The notes: generated by a model from the letters alone, not told the origin. Numbered from the stretch's first letter, positions 18,542-26,848 are shown. The stretch is 33,104 bases of DNA from an uncultured Flavobacteriaceae bacterium (GCA_938073895.1 CALJFB010000019.1:1-33104); one strand, 5' to 3'. Translations and numbers: made by a program.

Positions 18542-18985
18542 AGAAAAAACAAAAGCGTTTTAAAGACTTTATGCTGAATGAAGTACTTTTTATTAACAAT
18601 TATAATTTTAATGAAAAACGCCTTAAAACACCTTAAAACATCTTTATTTTGGATTTTAAGAATTTTATTATTGATTTAAAAACAAAAACAACAACAAAAC
18701 CTCGCAGAGACGCTATTTTAAATTTATTCTAATGGCTGTTTTTTTGAAAAAAAGGATTTACATCTAAGAATTCTACCTTTTTATTACAAGTAACTGTATG
18801 TCTTTTTTTTTGTGTTGTAGTACCAATTTAATTATTTTGGTTTTTAAGTCTTTAACTTGCTTTAAAGCATTGCTTATATAATGCTATTCTACAACATCTA
18901 TACATCACTAATTTTTTATTTTTAGACGTCTAATTTAGAAAAGAATAATGGGCAATTTTCTCTTACATAGCTGTTATAGATAAAT
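18542..18985. other. AT-rich intergenic region between queE and gyrB
   Basis: About 440 bp without a credible ORF or RNA. It holds a short direct repeat (CCTTAAAACA twice, 18609-18632 region) and a T7/A7 hairpin preceded by AATGGC at 18731-18757 that could be a decayed relic of the structured element seen at 5929 and 10349. No queE terminator with a U-run was seen. Confidence 0.4.
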
Positions 18986-19615
18986 CTATGGTATATTTAA
19001 GTACTTATGTGTTTGTAAAGAAATTTTCCATTGTGGGTTTTTCATTACATAATCTACAATTTCTGGAACAACTTTATCGCGTTTACTCCATTCTGGTTGT
19101 AAATATAATATACAATCTTTATTTACTTTAGCAGCTTGTGCTTCAGCAAATTTAAAATCGTCTTGATTGTAAACTATTACTTTAAGTTCGTTAGCTTTAT
19201 CGTAAACACTTTGTTTTGGTAATTTTAATTTTTTAGGCGATAAACAAATCCAATCCCAAGTTCCACTTAGCTCGTAAGCACCAGAAGTTTCAATATGTAC
19301 TTGCATATCTTTAGATCTTAATTGCTTGGTTAGCTCGGTCATATCCCAAGTTAAAGGCTCGCCACCAGTAACAACAATAGTATCGCTGTATTTTTTAGCG
19401 TTAGCAACAATAGTTTCTGTTTTTGTAGGTGGATGCAAATCGGCATTCCAACTTTCTTTAACATCGCACCAATGACAACCAACATCGCAGCCACCAACTC
19501 GAATAAAATAGGCTGCGGTTCCTTTATGGAAACCTTCGCCTTGTATAGTATAAAACTCTTCCATTAATGGTAAAAGCAATCCTTTATCTACTAATTTTTG
19601 TTCTTCTGCTGTCAT
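18986..19615 (-). CDS. queE: 7-carboxy-7-deazaguanine synthase
   Basis: QueE is a radical SAM enzyme that contracts the ring of 6-carboxytetrahydropterin to 7-carboxy-7-deazaguanine, on the way to preQ0 and queuosine. The protein has 209 residues. The iron-sulfur motif is C-x3-C-x2-C at Cys43, Cys47 and Cys50 (GGCDVGCHWCDVKESW). FYTIQGEGFHKG before it and VVTGGEPLTWDM after it are typical, and LSPKK is the SAM-binding segment near residue 129. The frame can be extended by three codons to a TTG at 19624, but that overlaps a promoter box, so ATG 19615 is chosen. No other queuosine gene is adjacent; folE of the same pathway lies elsewhere in the window. Confidence 0.95.
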   Translation of the reverse strand: MTAEEQKLVDKGLLLPLMEEFYTIQGEGFHKGTAAYFIRVGGCDVGCHWCDVKESWNADLHPPTKTETIVANAKKYSDTIVVTGGEPLTWDMTELTKQLRSKDMQVHIETSGAYELSGTWDWICLSPKKLKLPKQSVYDKANELKVIVYNQDDFKFAEAQAAKVNKDCILYLQPEWSKRDKVVPEIVDYVMKNPQWKISLQTHKYLNIP

Positions 19616-19621
19616 AGTCTG

Positions 19622-19629
19622 CAAATATA
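19622..19629 (-). promoter_or_regulatory. queE -7 box (TATATTTG) six bases before the ATG
   Basis: TATATTTG matches TAnnTTTG exactly on the minus strand and ends 6 nt before the ATG at 19615. A promoter here would give an mRNA with almost no leader. The -33 element is not clear. Confidence 0.6.
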
Positions 19630-19715
19630 AGTAAACACTATAAATAATAAAGTTATTACTTAAAAGTATTCAATCCAATGTTTGGTTTTTATTGCTAAAA
19701 AATTAGTGTACTTTT

Positions 19716-21275
19716 ATGCCAAATTATAATTTTATGAGTCGCAAAGAAGCATTTTTTAATCATATTAAAGAAGGTAATACTTTTAAAGGAGATTTTATAA
19801 CCCTTGGTTCTGCTATCTTAGATGGGGAAACCATAAAAGATGCGTTCGTAAAAATTCCGTTAAAAACATTAAATCGTCACGGTTTAATTGCTGGAGCTAC
19901 TGGAACTGGAAAAACAAAATCTTTACAAGTTTTAGCCGAAAACTTAAGCGAAAAAGGTATTCCTGTTTTATTAATGGATATTAAAGGTGATTTAAGTGGA
20001 ATTGCACAACCAAGTCCAGGACACGAAAAAATTGATCAACGTCACGAAAAAATTGGTATTCCTTTTAACAGTAAAGGTTTTCCTGTAGAGTTATTAACAC
20101 TTTCAGAACAAAATGGTGTTAGATTAAGAGCTACTATTAGCGAATTTGGCCCAGTTTTAATCTCAAGAATTCTTGATGTTACAGAAACTCAAGCCGGAAT
20201 TATATCTGTTATTTTTAAATATTGCGATGATAATAAATTACCGCTTCTTGACTTAAAAGATTTTAAAAAAATCTTGAATTATGCTACTAACGAAGGAAAA
20301 GCTGAATTTGCAAAAGAATACGGAAGAATATCATCTAACTCAACCTCGGCAATTCTTAGAAAATTAATTGAAATTGAACAACAAGGTGGCGATATTTTTT
20401 TTGGTGAAAAAAGTTTTGATGTTGAAGATTTAACACGTCACGACGAAAACGGAAATGGTTACATAAACATATTACGTTTAACAGACATACAGGACAAACC
20501 AAAATTATTTTCTACATTTATGTTAAGTCTTTTAGCAGAAATTTACGAAACATTCCCAGAGCAAGGCGATTCTGGACAACCAGAATTAGTGTTATTTATA
20601 GACGAAGCGCATTTAATTTTTAATAATGCCTCTAAAGCACTTTTAAGTCAGATAGAAAGTATTGTAAAATTAATTAGAAGTAAAGGCATTGGAATTTACT
20701 TTGTAACCCAGAATCCAACAGATGTTCCAGAAGAAGTTTTAGGACAATTAGGGTTAAAAATTCAGCATGCATTAAGAGCGTTTACAGCAAAAGATAGAAA
20801 AGCCATTAAATTAACCGCGCAAAATTATCCAGATACAGATTATTATGATACCGCAAATGTGTTAACCTCTTTAGGAATTGGAGAAGCTTTAGTTAGTGCT
20901 TTAGACGAAAAAGGTAGACCAACACCATTAGCCGCAACAATGTTACGTGCTCCAATGAGTAGAATGGACGTTTTAACGCCTAAAGAATTATCTACTTTAA
21001 TAGACAATTCTGATTTAGTTAAAAAATATGCAGAAAACATAGATAGAGATAGCGCTTACGAACTTTTAACAGAGAAAATAATAAAAGCAGAAGCTATTAA
21101 AGAAAAAGCGGAAGCGCAAGAAGAAGCAAGAAAGGAAAAAGAACGTAAAGCAAAATCCACAACTCGAAGAACTACTACAAGAAAAAGCACTGCGCAAAAC
21201 CCTATTGTAAAAGTATTAACAAGTGCCACTTTTATTAGAGCCGTTTTTGGGATATTAAAAAAAGTAATTAAATAA
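19716..21275 (+). CDS. HerA-like ATPase, DUF853 family
   Basis: This is a cytoplasmic P-loop ATPase of the HerA/FtsK superfamily, DUF853 branch (E. coli YjgR type). The protein has 519 residues. Walker A is GATGTGKT at residues 60-67, Walker B is LVLFIDEAH near residue 293, and the sensor segment is GIGIYFVTQNPTDVPEEVLG near 330. Residues about 450-490 are a charged Lys/Glu/Arg-rich helix followed by a Thr/Arg-rich stretch and a hydrophobic C terminus. Two starts are possible: ATG 19716 or ATG 19734 (MSRKEAFFNHI). The second fits the start of homologues as I remember them, and a TACTTTTA box overlaps the first ATG. The role of DUF853 proteins is not established. No nurA nuclease gene is adjacent. 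Confidence 0.92.
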   Translation: MPNYNFMSRKEAFFNHIKEGNTFKGDFITLGSAILDGETIKDAFVKIPLKTLNRHGLIAGATGTGKTKSLQVLAENLSEKGIPVLLMDIKGDLSGIAQPSPGHEKIDQRHEKIGIPFNSKGFPVELLTLSEQNGVRLRATISEFGPVLISRILDVTETQAGIISVIFKYCDDNKLPLLDLKDFKKILNYATNEGKAEFAKEYGRISSNSTSAILRKLIEIEQQGGDIFFGEKSFDVEDLTRHDENGNGYINILRLTDIQDKPKLFSTFMLSLLAEIYETFPEQGDSGQPELVLFIDEAHLIFNNASKALLSQIESIVKLIRSKGIGIYFVTQNPTDVPEEVLGQLGLKIQHALRAFTAKDRKAIKLTAQNYPDTDYYDTANVLTSLGIGEALVSALDEKGRPTPLAATMLRAPMSRMDVLTPKELSTLIDNSDLVKKYAENIDRDSAYELLTEKIIKAEAIKEKAEAQEEARKEKERKAKSTTRRTTTRKSTAQNPIVKVLTSATFIRAVFGILKKVIK

Positions 21276-21438
21276 CCAAAGTGTTATTTTAGAATAAAAA
21301 ATATAAACGTTAGTTCTAGTAATTTTGAGAAACTAAAATTGAGTAAAAAACAATATAAATTTCATTTGTTTAAACTGTAAAATTCGCTCGAATTAACCAA
21401 TTGATTATGATAAATTATAAACTGAATAAAATTTAAAA

Positions 21439-21987
21439 ATGAAAAAAATAATTATTACACTAAGCCTTATTGGACTAATTGCAATGTCTTGCTCTAAAGC
21501 ACCAAATAAATTTGCCATACAAAAACAAAACATTGGCTTATTAACAGATTCTACACAAGTTAAAGATATAGTTGCTTTATTTAAGTTAGACTCTGTAGTT
21601 AAAAGAGATAAAGGCAACAAATTTGCAATAGACGATAATATTGAAATCTTTGAAAAAGGTGGCGCTCATTTATTAACGCTATCGCCTAAATCTGTTTTAG
21701 ATAGTACATCTACCATTGAAACTATTAAAATAATTGACAAACGTTTTAAAACTTTAGAAGGCTTAAATTCCACAAGTACTTTTGGAGATATAAAATCTAA
21801 GACAGAAATAAAAAAGATTGAAAATACTATTAAAAATATTGTAATTTTTATTGAAAATTCTCCTGTGTATTTAACCATAGACAAGAAAAATTTACCTGCG
21901 GAATTTCAGTTTGATATGTCTAAAAAAATTGAAGCTATTAATATTCCCGATACTGCTAAGATTAAGTATTTTATGATTGGTTGGTAA
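21439..21987 (+). CDS. Lipoprotein of unknown function, 182 aa
   Basis: MKKIIITLSLIGLIAMSC is a lipoprotein signal peptide with the lipidated Cys at residue 18. The mature part of 164 residues shows an alpha/beta pattern with IDDNIEIFEKGGAHLLTLSP in the middle and a Lys/Glu-rich helical segment (residues about 118-140), then VYLTIDKKNLPAEFQFDMSK, and ends in YFMIGW. I recognise no family. It is 163 nt after the HerA-like gene and 48 nt before the small membrane protein gene, so it may be the first gene of a plus-strand unit that runs to the hydrolase at 23646. The gene is certain by its signal and frame; its function is unknown. Confidence 0.8.
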   Translation: MKKIIITLSLIGLIAMSCSKAPNKFAIQKQNIGLLTDSTQVKDIVALFKLDSVVKRDKGNKFAIDDNIEIFEKGGAHLLTLSPKSVLDSTSTIETIKIIDKRFKTLEGLNSTSTFGDIKSKTEIKKIENTIKNIVIFIENSPVYLTIDKKNLPAEFQFDMSKKIEAINIPDTAKIKYFMIGW

Positions 21988-22035
21988 CGCTTAAGCCATA
22001 ATAAGCAATGTTATTTTTTAATTTAAAATAAGACA

Positions 22036-22449
22036 ATGTTTAAAGAGATATTTATTCAAAAAAAAGGAAAATCGAAACTCAACTTGTATTTAGGAGTTAT
22101 ATGGTTAGGATTAGCAATCTTTAACTTTTTTGAAGCTATCGAGACTAACAAATGGAGAGGGTTTTCTTTAAATGCAGTTGTGTCTATATTTTATTTTTCA
22201 GCGTATTATTTAGAAAAAAAGAGCTATTTAATTATAGATAAATATAGCATTAAAAAAACAGCCTTATTCTATAAAGAATTTGATTACAGAAAAACAAGTC
22301 AAGTTATAAAAACACAAGACACTATTATTCTAAAAAACAAAAACGACCAAAAATTTAAAATAAATTTAAACCAAATAGAAACAGAATCAATGGCAGCGTT
22401 TATTAAATTTATAGAAGAAATAGAACAAAAATTAAATCAAAATGCCTAA
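22036..22449 (+). CDS. Small membrane protein with PH-like tail, 137 aa
   Basis: Two hydrophobic segments (residues about 17-33 and 44-59) are followed by a cytoplasmic domain of about 75 residues: YLIIDKYSIKKTALFYKEFDY, then KTQDTIILKNKNDQKFKINL and a helix IETESMAAFIKFIEEIEQKL. The strand-strand-helix order suggests the bacterial PH-like fold found in YdbT/YcxB-type proteins, but the match is only by pattern. The last 8 bases overlap the start of the cupin gene, implying translational coupling. The function is unknown. Confidence 0.75.
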   Translation: MFKEIFIQKKGKSKLNLYLGVIWLGLAIFNFFEAIETNKWRGFSLNAVVSIFYFSAYYLEKKSYLIIDKYSIKKTALFYKEFDYRKTSQVIKTQDTIILKNKNDQKFKINLNQIETESMAAFIKFIEEIEQKLNQNA

Positions 22450-22810
22450 AAAATATCACATACAGAATTCACCATTTGTAGTTCCAACTACAGACGGAAA
22501 AGTTATTGAAGAACATTTTGGACAAGCCACAGATGGCAATAAAAATATAAGCATTGCACATATGATTGCGCCTGCTGGTTGGAGCGAACCTTATCAAACT
22601 CCAGAATTTGACGAATACACCTATATTATTCGTGGAAAAAAACAATTTATTATTGATACTGAAGTAATTATTCTTGAAGCTGGACAAAGCATTAAAATTG
22701 AAAAAAACACCAGAGTACAATATTCTAATCCTTTTGTAGAAGCTTGCGAATATATGGCTATTTGTACGCCTGCATTTTCTATGGATTTAGTAAACCGTGA
22801 AGCAGAATAA
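22442..22810 (+). CDS. Single-domain cupin with a non-canonical metal site
   Basis: At 122 residues this is one cupin beta-barrel. The first cupin motif region reads GWSEPYQTPEFDEYTYIIRG and ends with the usual Gly, but the two histidines of the canonical HxH are absent; Glu and Gln residues occupy that part. The second motif region reads IEKNTRVQYSNP, where the usual His is Gln or Val. The protein may therefore bind a ligand without a metal, or use carboxylate ligands. The gene overlaps the upstream membrane-protein gene by 8 nt and is 2 nt from the hydrolase gene, so the three are almost certainly translated from one mRNA. The substrate is unknown. Confidence 0.85.
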   Translation: MPKKYHIQNSPFVVPTTDGKVIEEHFGQATDGNKNISIAHMIAPAGWSEPYQTPEFDEYTYIIRGKKQFIIDTEVIILEAGQSIKIEKNTRVQYSNPFVEACEYMAICTPAFSMDLVNREAE

Positions 22811-22812
22811 TT

Positions 22813-23646
22813 ATGAGTCAACTTTTAATAAAATCAATAGGTAAAGGATTAAACAGCTTAAGTTATGTTGCGCCAAAGTCTAGTATAAAAAAAGCGTTAA
22901 GTTTATTTTCTACACCAAGAAAAGGTCGTGTTTCTAAAAATCAAAATGAGTTTTTAAGTACATCTACAGAAAAAACTATTTTTTATAATAGCTTTCCAAT
23001 ACAAACGTATCATTGGGAAACTAAAAACCCAAAAGGCACTATTTTATTAGCGCATGGTTGGGAAAGTAATAGTTTTAGGTGGAAAAAATTATCTAAACAA
23101 CTATTAGAACAACACTATAATATTATTGCAATAGATGCGCCTGCACACGGAAAATCTGGCGACAAAACATTTACCGCAATCCAATATGCAGCTTTTTTAA
23201 ACGAAGTTTGTAGCACCTATAATCCAAATCATTTAATTGGACATTCGGTTGGAGGAATGGCAAGTATTTTCTTTTTACACGATTATAAAAATACTGCTAT
23301 AGAGAAATTAATTACGCTTGGTGCGCCATCGGAATTTGATAAAATTTTCTTAAATTACACTAATATGATGGGTTATAACAAAACCATTAGCAAAGGTTTG
23401 GATCAATATATTTTTGATAATTTCGGGAAGTTTCCATCGGAATTTTCTTCGGCTAAATTCAGCGAGAAAATAACCGCTAAAGGTTTAATAATTCACGATA
23501 TTGAGGATAAAATAATACCTTATAACGAAGCAGAATTAATTCATAAGCACTATAAAAATTCAACATTGCTTACAACTAAAGGTTTTGGTCACGGATTAAA
23601 AGATCAAAGTGTAAACGATGCTATAATTAAGTTCTTAAATCAATAA
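22813..23646 (+). CDS. Alpha/beta hydrolase
   Basis: The protein has 277 residues. The nucleophile elbow is GHSVGG with Ser145, the oxyanion segment is LAHGWESNSFRW (residues 79-90), the acid is likely Asp in DIEDKIIP (about residue 233), and the catalytic His is in GFGHGLKDQ (about 259). The core after residue 58 is a standard alpha/beta hydrolase similar to serine aminopeptidase-like or lysophospholipase-like members. Residues 1-57 form a basic N-terminal extension with no signal peptide, so the enzyme is probably cytoplasmic. It starts 2 nt after the cupin stop and precedes rluF by 33 nt. The substrate is unknown. Confidence 0.92.
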   Translation: MSQLLIKSIGKGLNSLSYVAPKSSIKKALSLFSTPRKGRVSKNQNEFLSTSTEKTIFYNSFPIQTYHWETKNPKGTILLAHGWESNSFRWKKLSKQLLEQHYNIIAIDAPAHGKSGDKTFTAIQYAAFLNEVCSTYNPNHLIGHSVGGMASIFFLHDYKNTAIEKLITLGAPSEFDKIFLNYTNMMGYNKTISKGLDQYIFDNFGKFPSEFSSAKFSEKITAKGLIIHDIEDKIIPYNEAELIHKHYKNSTLLTTKGFGHGLKDQSVNDAIIKFLNQ

Positions 23647-23667
23647 TAGCAGTTTAATTATATACGT

Positions 23668-23675
23668 TATCTTTG
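23668..23675 (+). promoter_or_regulatory. rluF -7 box (TATCTTTG) four bases before the ATG
   Basis: TATCTTTG matches TAnnTTTG exactly and ends 4 nt before ATG 23680. If active it would give a leaderless rluF mRNA. There is no clear TTG at the -33 distance, and read-through from the hydrolase gene is also possible. Confidence 0.55.
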
Positions 23676-23679
23676 TCCT

Positions 23680-24570
23680 ATGGAAGAAAAATTAACACGT
23701 CTAAACAAGTTTTTAAGTGAAGTTGGTTATTGCTCTCGTAGAGAAGCCGATCGCTTAATAGATGCTGGTAGAGTTACTATTAATGGCGTTGTTCCAGAAA
23801 TGGGAACTAAAGTTACACCAACAGATAATGTAGAGGTTGATGGGAAAATTATTAACGAACGTAAAACGGATTTTGTTTATTTAGCTTTTCATAAACCTAC
23901 AGGTATTGTTTGTACAACAGATACACATGTAGAAAAAGATAACATTATTGATTATATAAATTATCCAAAACGTATTTTTCCAATTGGACGTTTAGATAAA
24001 CCAAGTGAAGGTTTAATTTTTATGACCGATGATGGCGATATTGTAAATAAAATTCTTAGAGCCAATAATAATCACGAAAAAGAATATATAGTTACAGTAG
24101 ATAAAGCCATTTCTCAAACGTTTATAGACCGAATGAGCAAAGGAATTTACATTGAAGACTTAGATAAAACCACTAAACCTTGTATTGTAACTAAAATTAC
24201 GCCAACAAAGTTTAAAATTATTTTAACGCAAGGGTTAAATCGTCAAATTAGACGAATGTGCGATTATTTAAACTACGATGTTTTAACACTTAAACGTACA
24301 CGAATAATGAATATTCCGTTGGATATTCCTGTTGGAGAATACAGAGAATTTACAACCGAAGAATTAAAAACTTTAAACGAACTTCTAGAATCGTCTACAA
24401 AAACATACGAATCTAAATTAGTAGAACGCGAAGGTAGAGGAAGAAAATCTCCTAAACAACGCGATTTAAAAGAAGACGATACTTCTAACAAAAACGAGAA
24501 ACAAGATCCTATTCCAGAACCAACATCTGAACCAAGAATTATAAGAAATACTATTAATAGAAGAAAATAA
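23680..24570 (+). CDS. rluF: 23S rRNA pseudouridine synthase, RluF type
   Basis: The enzyme isomerises uridine to pseudouridine in rRNA (23S U2604 for E. coli RluF). Residues 5-60 are an S4 RNA-binding domain (RLNKFLSEVGYCSRREADR). The catalytic Asp is Asp106 in GRLDKPSEGL. The RluF-like features are HKPTGIVCTT, NNHEKEYIVTV and the C-terminal GLNRQIRRMCDYLNYDV with KRTRIMNIPL, rather than the RsuA or RluB versions. Residues about 240-296 are a charged, probably disordered tail. Only one Met exists before the S4 domain, so the start is secure. The stop overlaps the VOC gene start by 1 nt (TAATG). The exact target base is inferred from the subfamily. Confidence 0.93.
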   Translation: MEEKLTRLNKFLSEVGYCSRREADRLIDAGRVTINGVVPEMGTKVTPTDNVEVDGKIINERKTDFVYLAFHKPTGIVCTTDTHVEKDNIIDYINYPKRIFPIGRLDKPSEGLIFMTDDGDIVNKILRANNNHEKEYIVTVDKAISQTFIDRMSKGIYIEDLDKTTKPCIVTKITPTKFKIILTQGLNRQIRRMCDYLNYDVLTLKRTRIMNIPLDIPVGEYREFTTEELKTLNELLESSTKTYESKLVEREGRGRKSPKQRDLKEDDTSNKNEKQDPIPEPTSEPRIIRNTINRRK

Positions 24571-24983
24571 TGTTGCAACCTTTCCATTTATCTATTCCTG
24601 TTAATAACCTAGAAGAATGCCGTGTGTTTTATCGCGATATTTTAAATTGCGAAGAAGGCAGAAGTAGCAACCATTGGGTAGATTTTAATTTCTTTGGTCA
24701 TCAATTAGTTATTCATTTAGATGAAAAAAAAACTGAAGCTATTGCTAATGCTGTAGACGGAAAATCTGTTCCTGTTCCTCATTTTGGTGTCGTTTTAGAA
24801 TGGAATATATTCCACAATTTTGCTGAAGATTTAAAGCTAAAAAACATTAATTTTATAATAGAACCTTACATTAGATTTGAAGGTTTAGTTGGAGAACAAG
24901 CTACTATGTTTTTTAAAGATCCATCTGGAAATGCTTTAGAATTTAAAGCCTTTAAAGACCAAAGTCAGTTATTTGCTAAATAA
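24570..24983 (+). CDS. VOC (glyoxalase/bleomycin resistance) family protein
   Basis: A 137-residue single VOC protein with two beta-alpha-beta-beta-beta units. FHLSIPVNNLEECRVFYRDI starts the first, with His6 at a metal position; PHFGVVLEWN with His71 starts the second, and Glu in GNALEFKAF (about residue 126) completes a likely metal site. FNFFGHQLVIHL is typical of a subgroup common in Bacteroidota. The reaction is unknown (isomerase, dioxygenase and resistance functions all occur in the family). It is coupled to rluF by a TAATG overlap. Its last 15 bases overlap the 3' end of the convergent membrane-protein gene. Confidence 0.92.
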   Translation: MLQPFHLSIPVNNLEECRVFYRDILNCEEGRSSNHWVDFNFFGHQLVIHLDEKKTEAIANAVDGKSVPVPHFGVVLEWNIFHNFAEDLKLKNINFIIEPYIRFEGLVGEQATMFFKDPSGNALEFKAFKDQSQLFAK

Positions 24984-25667
24984 TTTAGTTTCAGAAAATT
25001 TAAAAATTAAGAATACTACACTAAAAGCTATTAATAAAATAGCATCTGCTTTAAATATATAATAAGGCCAATCTCCTAAAAGATCTAACATAGATGCCGA
25101 TTTTGGCTTTGCACTTAAATATCCATAATTAGAATTTAAAATCTTATTTAAGCCTAGTATTAAAATAACGTAAACCTGAAAAGCTAAAAAGGATTTCACA
25201 ACACTTTGCCATTTAGGTTTCAGTTTAAAAACTATAATTTCGTAGCCAATAATTACTAGTAAACCTAAATGTACAACCCAATATCTAAAATAATCAAAAC
25301 TTGGGAAACCAACTTCTATGTCTGGAGTAATTACACCTTGCAAGGTTCCAACAATAATCCAAAACACTAAAATTTCGAACATCCAAAAACGTCTATAATA
25401 CGTGTAAATTGGAATTAGTAATCCCATTAAACTACATAAATATAATGGTAAATCTACTTGAATATTATAGTTAAAAAATAAAGCGTTTTTTAAATGAAAT
25501 ACAATTAGTATTAACGCAACAAAAAGAGACAACACTAAGTTTATTGACTTTTTAAATTCTATGCTTTTATTTTTTGAAAATTTAATTAAACCTATAAAAA
25601 AGATCAGCGCTAATAAAATTGGTGCTAAATGTTGTAAATCTCCAAAGCCGACTCTTGTTAATAACAT
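24969..25667 (-). CDS. TIGR02206-type integral membrane protein (YwaF-like)
   Basis: The protein has 232 residues and seven hydrophobic segments (approximately 12-28, 40-58, 74-95, 97-117, 129-150, 160-180 and 203-222), with short loops. The order and the conserved features (FGDLQHLAPI at the N terminus, DLPLYLCSLMGL in segment 3, an HLG motif in segment 5 and an LGDWPYY loop before the last segment) fit the TIGR02206/YwaF family, whose function is not known. The 3' end overlaps the convergent VOC gene by 15 bp, and both reading directions use the same near-palindrome for their last codons. No promoter box is clear in the 293-bp gap upstream, which is AT-rich and otherwise empty apart from the folD terminator. 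Confidence 0.85.
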   Translation of the reverse strand: MLLTRVGFGDLQHLAPILLALIFFIGLIKFSKNKSIEFKKSINLVLSLFVALILIVFHLKNALFFNYNIQVDLPLYLCSLMGLLIPIYTYYRRFWMFEILVFWIIVGTLQGVITPDIEVGFPSFDYFRYWVVHLGLLVIIGYEIIVFKLKPKWQSVVKSFLAFQVYVILILGLNKILNSNYGYLSAKPKSASMLDLLGDWPYYIFKADAILLIAFSVVFLIFKFSETKLFSK

Positions 25668-25905
25668 TTTTTTTTATGAAATGGTAAAGTAAATTATTTT
25701 TAAGTTGTTAAGATAGCAATTAAATACACAATTATATTTAGTTAATTAGTAATTGAAAAGAAACTCTTCCATACATAGAAATAGTTATGAAACATGTGCT
25801 TTATTTTAACGCTTTTAAATGTAATCCTAAAGTTAAAAAACACTAGAAACTTACTTTATATTTAAAATAGAATCTAAAAAAAGATTGATACTAAATTTAT
25901 AAACT

Positions 25906-25939
25906 AAAAAGGGATTTACTAAATAGTAAATCCCTTTTT
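25906..25939 (-). terminator. folD intrinsic terminator
   Basis: A perfect 15-bp stem (25906-25920 with 25925-25939) with a four-base loop, 21 nt after the folD stop on the minus strand. The stem ends in five U residues, followed by AGTTT. Confidence 0.9.
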
Positions 25940-25960
25940 TATATCTAATAAAATAGCTTA

Positions 25961-26848
25961 CTAATTAGAAGCTGCTCTATGTCTTTCTCTTGCCAATAAC
26001 GTATTTTTTAAAAGCATTGCAATTGTCATTGGTCCTACTCCACCGGGAACTGGAGTAATAAAACTAGCTTTCTTACTTACGTTTTCGAAATCTACATCTC
26101 CAGTAATAACGTAACCTCTTTCATTAGTTTCGTCTGGAACACGTGTAATTCCAACATCTATTATAACAGCATCATCTTTAACCATTTCTGCTTTTAAGAA
26201 ATTAGGAACGCCTAATGCAGAAATTACAATATCTGCCTGAGATATAATTTGTGTTATATTTTTTGTATGACTATGCGTTAAAGTAACAGTAGAATTTCCA
26301 GGAAAACCTTTACGTCCCATTAAAATACTCATTGGTCTACCTACAATATGAGAACGACCAATTACAACAGTATGCTTACCTTTTGTATCTACATTATAAC
26401 GATCTAATAGTTCTAATATTCCAAATGGTGTTGCAGGAATAAAAGTAGACATGTCTAGTGCCATTTTACCAAAATTCATTGGATGAAAACCATCTACATC
26501 TTTATCTGGATCTACAGCCATTAATACCTTTTGAGTGTTAATTTGTGGTGGTAATGGTAACTGAATAATAAAACCATCAATAGCTTTATTTTGGTTTAAC
26601 TCTTCTATTTTATCTAATAACTCAACTTCGCTTGTTGTGTTAGATAAACGTACCATTGTAGATTCAAAACCTACACGTTCGCAAGCACGAACTTTACTTC
26701 CAACATAAGTTAAACTTGCACCATCATTTCCAACTATTACAGCTGCTAAATGAGGTACTTTTTCACCATTAGCTTTCATCTTATCGACTTCAACTTTGAT
26801 TTCGTTTTTAATATCGTTACTTACTTTTTTACCATCTAAAATTGTCAT
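25961..26848 (-). CDS. folD: Methylenetetrahydrofolate dehydrogenase/cyclohydrolase
   Basis: FolD is a cytoplasmic bifunctional enzyme that oxidises 5,10-methylene-THF to methenyl-THF with NADP and hydrolyses it to 10-formyl-THF. It has 295 residues. The catalytic pair is Tyr48 and Lys52 in YVGSK; QLPLPPQI, DKDVDGFHPMNFGK, GRSHIVGRPM and PVPGGVGPMTIAML are all present. The start MTILDGKKVSNDIK is the family start. The ffh gene lies 74 nt upstream on the same strand with no terminator between, so ffh-folD is probably one transcript ended by the strong hairpin at 25906. Confidence 0.98.
   Translation of the reverse strand: MTILDGKKVSNDIKNEIKVEVDKMKANGEKVPHLAAVIVGNDGASLTYVGSKVRACERVGFESTMVRLSNTTSEVELLDKIEELNQNKAIDGFIIQLPLPPQINTQKVLMAVDPDKDVDGFHPMNFGKMALDMSTFIPATPFGILELLDRYNVDTKGKHTVVIGRSHIVGRPMSILMGRKGFPGNSTVTLTHSHTKNITQIISQADIVISALGVPNFLKAEMVKDDAVIIDVGITRVPDETNERGYVITGDVDFENVSKKASFITPVPGGVGPMTIAMLLKNTLLARERHRAASN

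Noticed and set aside
18690..18720. CTCGCAGAGACGCTA in the queE-gyrB gap, like a dispersed simple motif seen in other genomes
   Set aside because: Only one short instance is present here, with no periodicity or structure, so nothing can be claimed.
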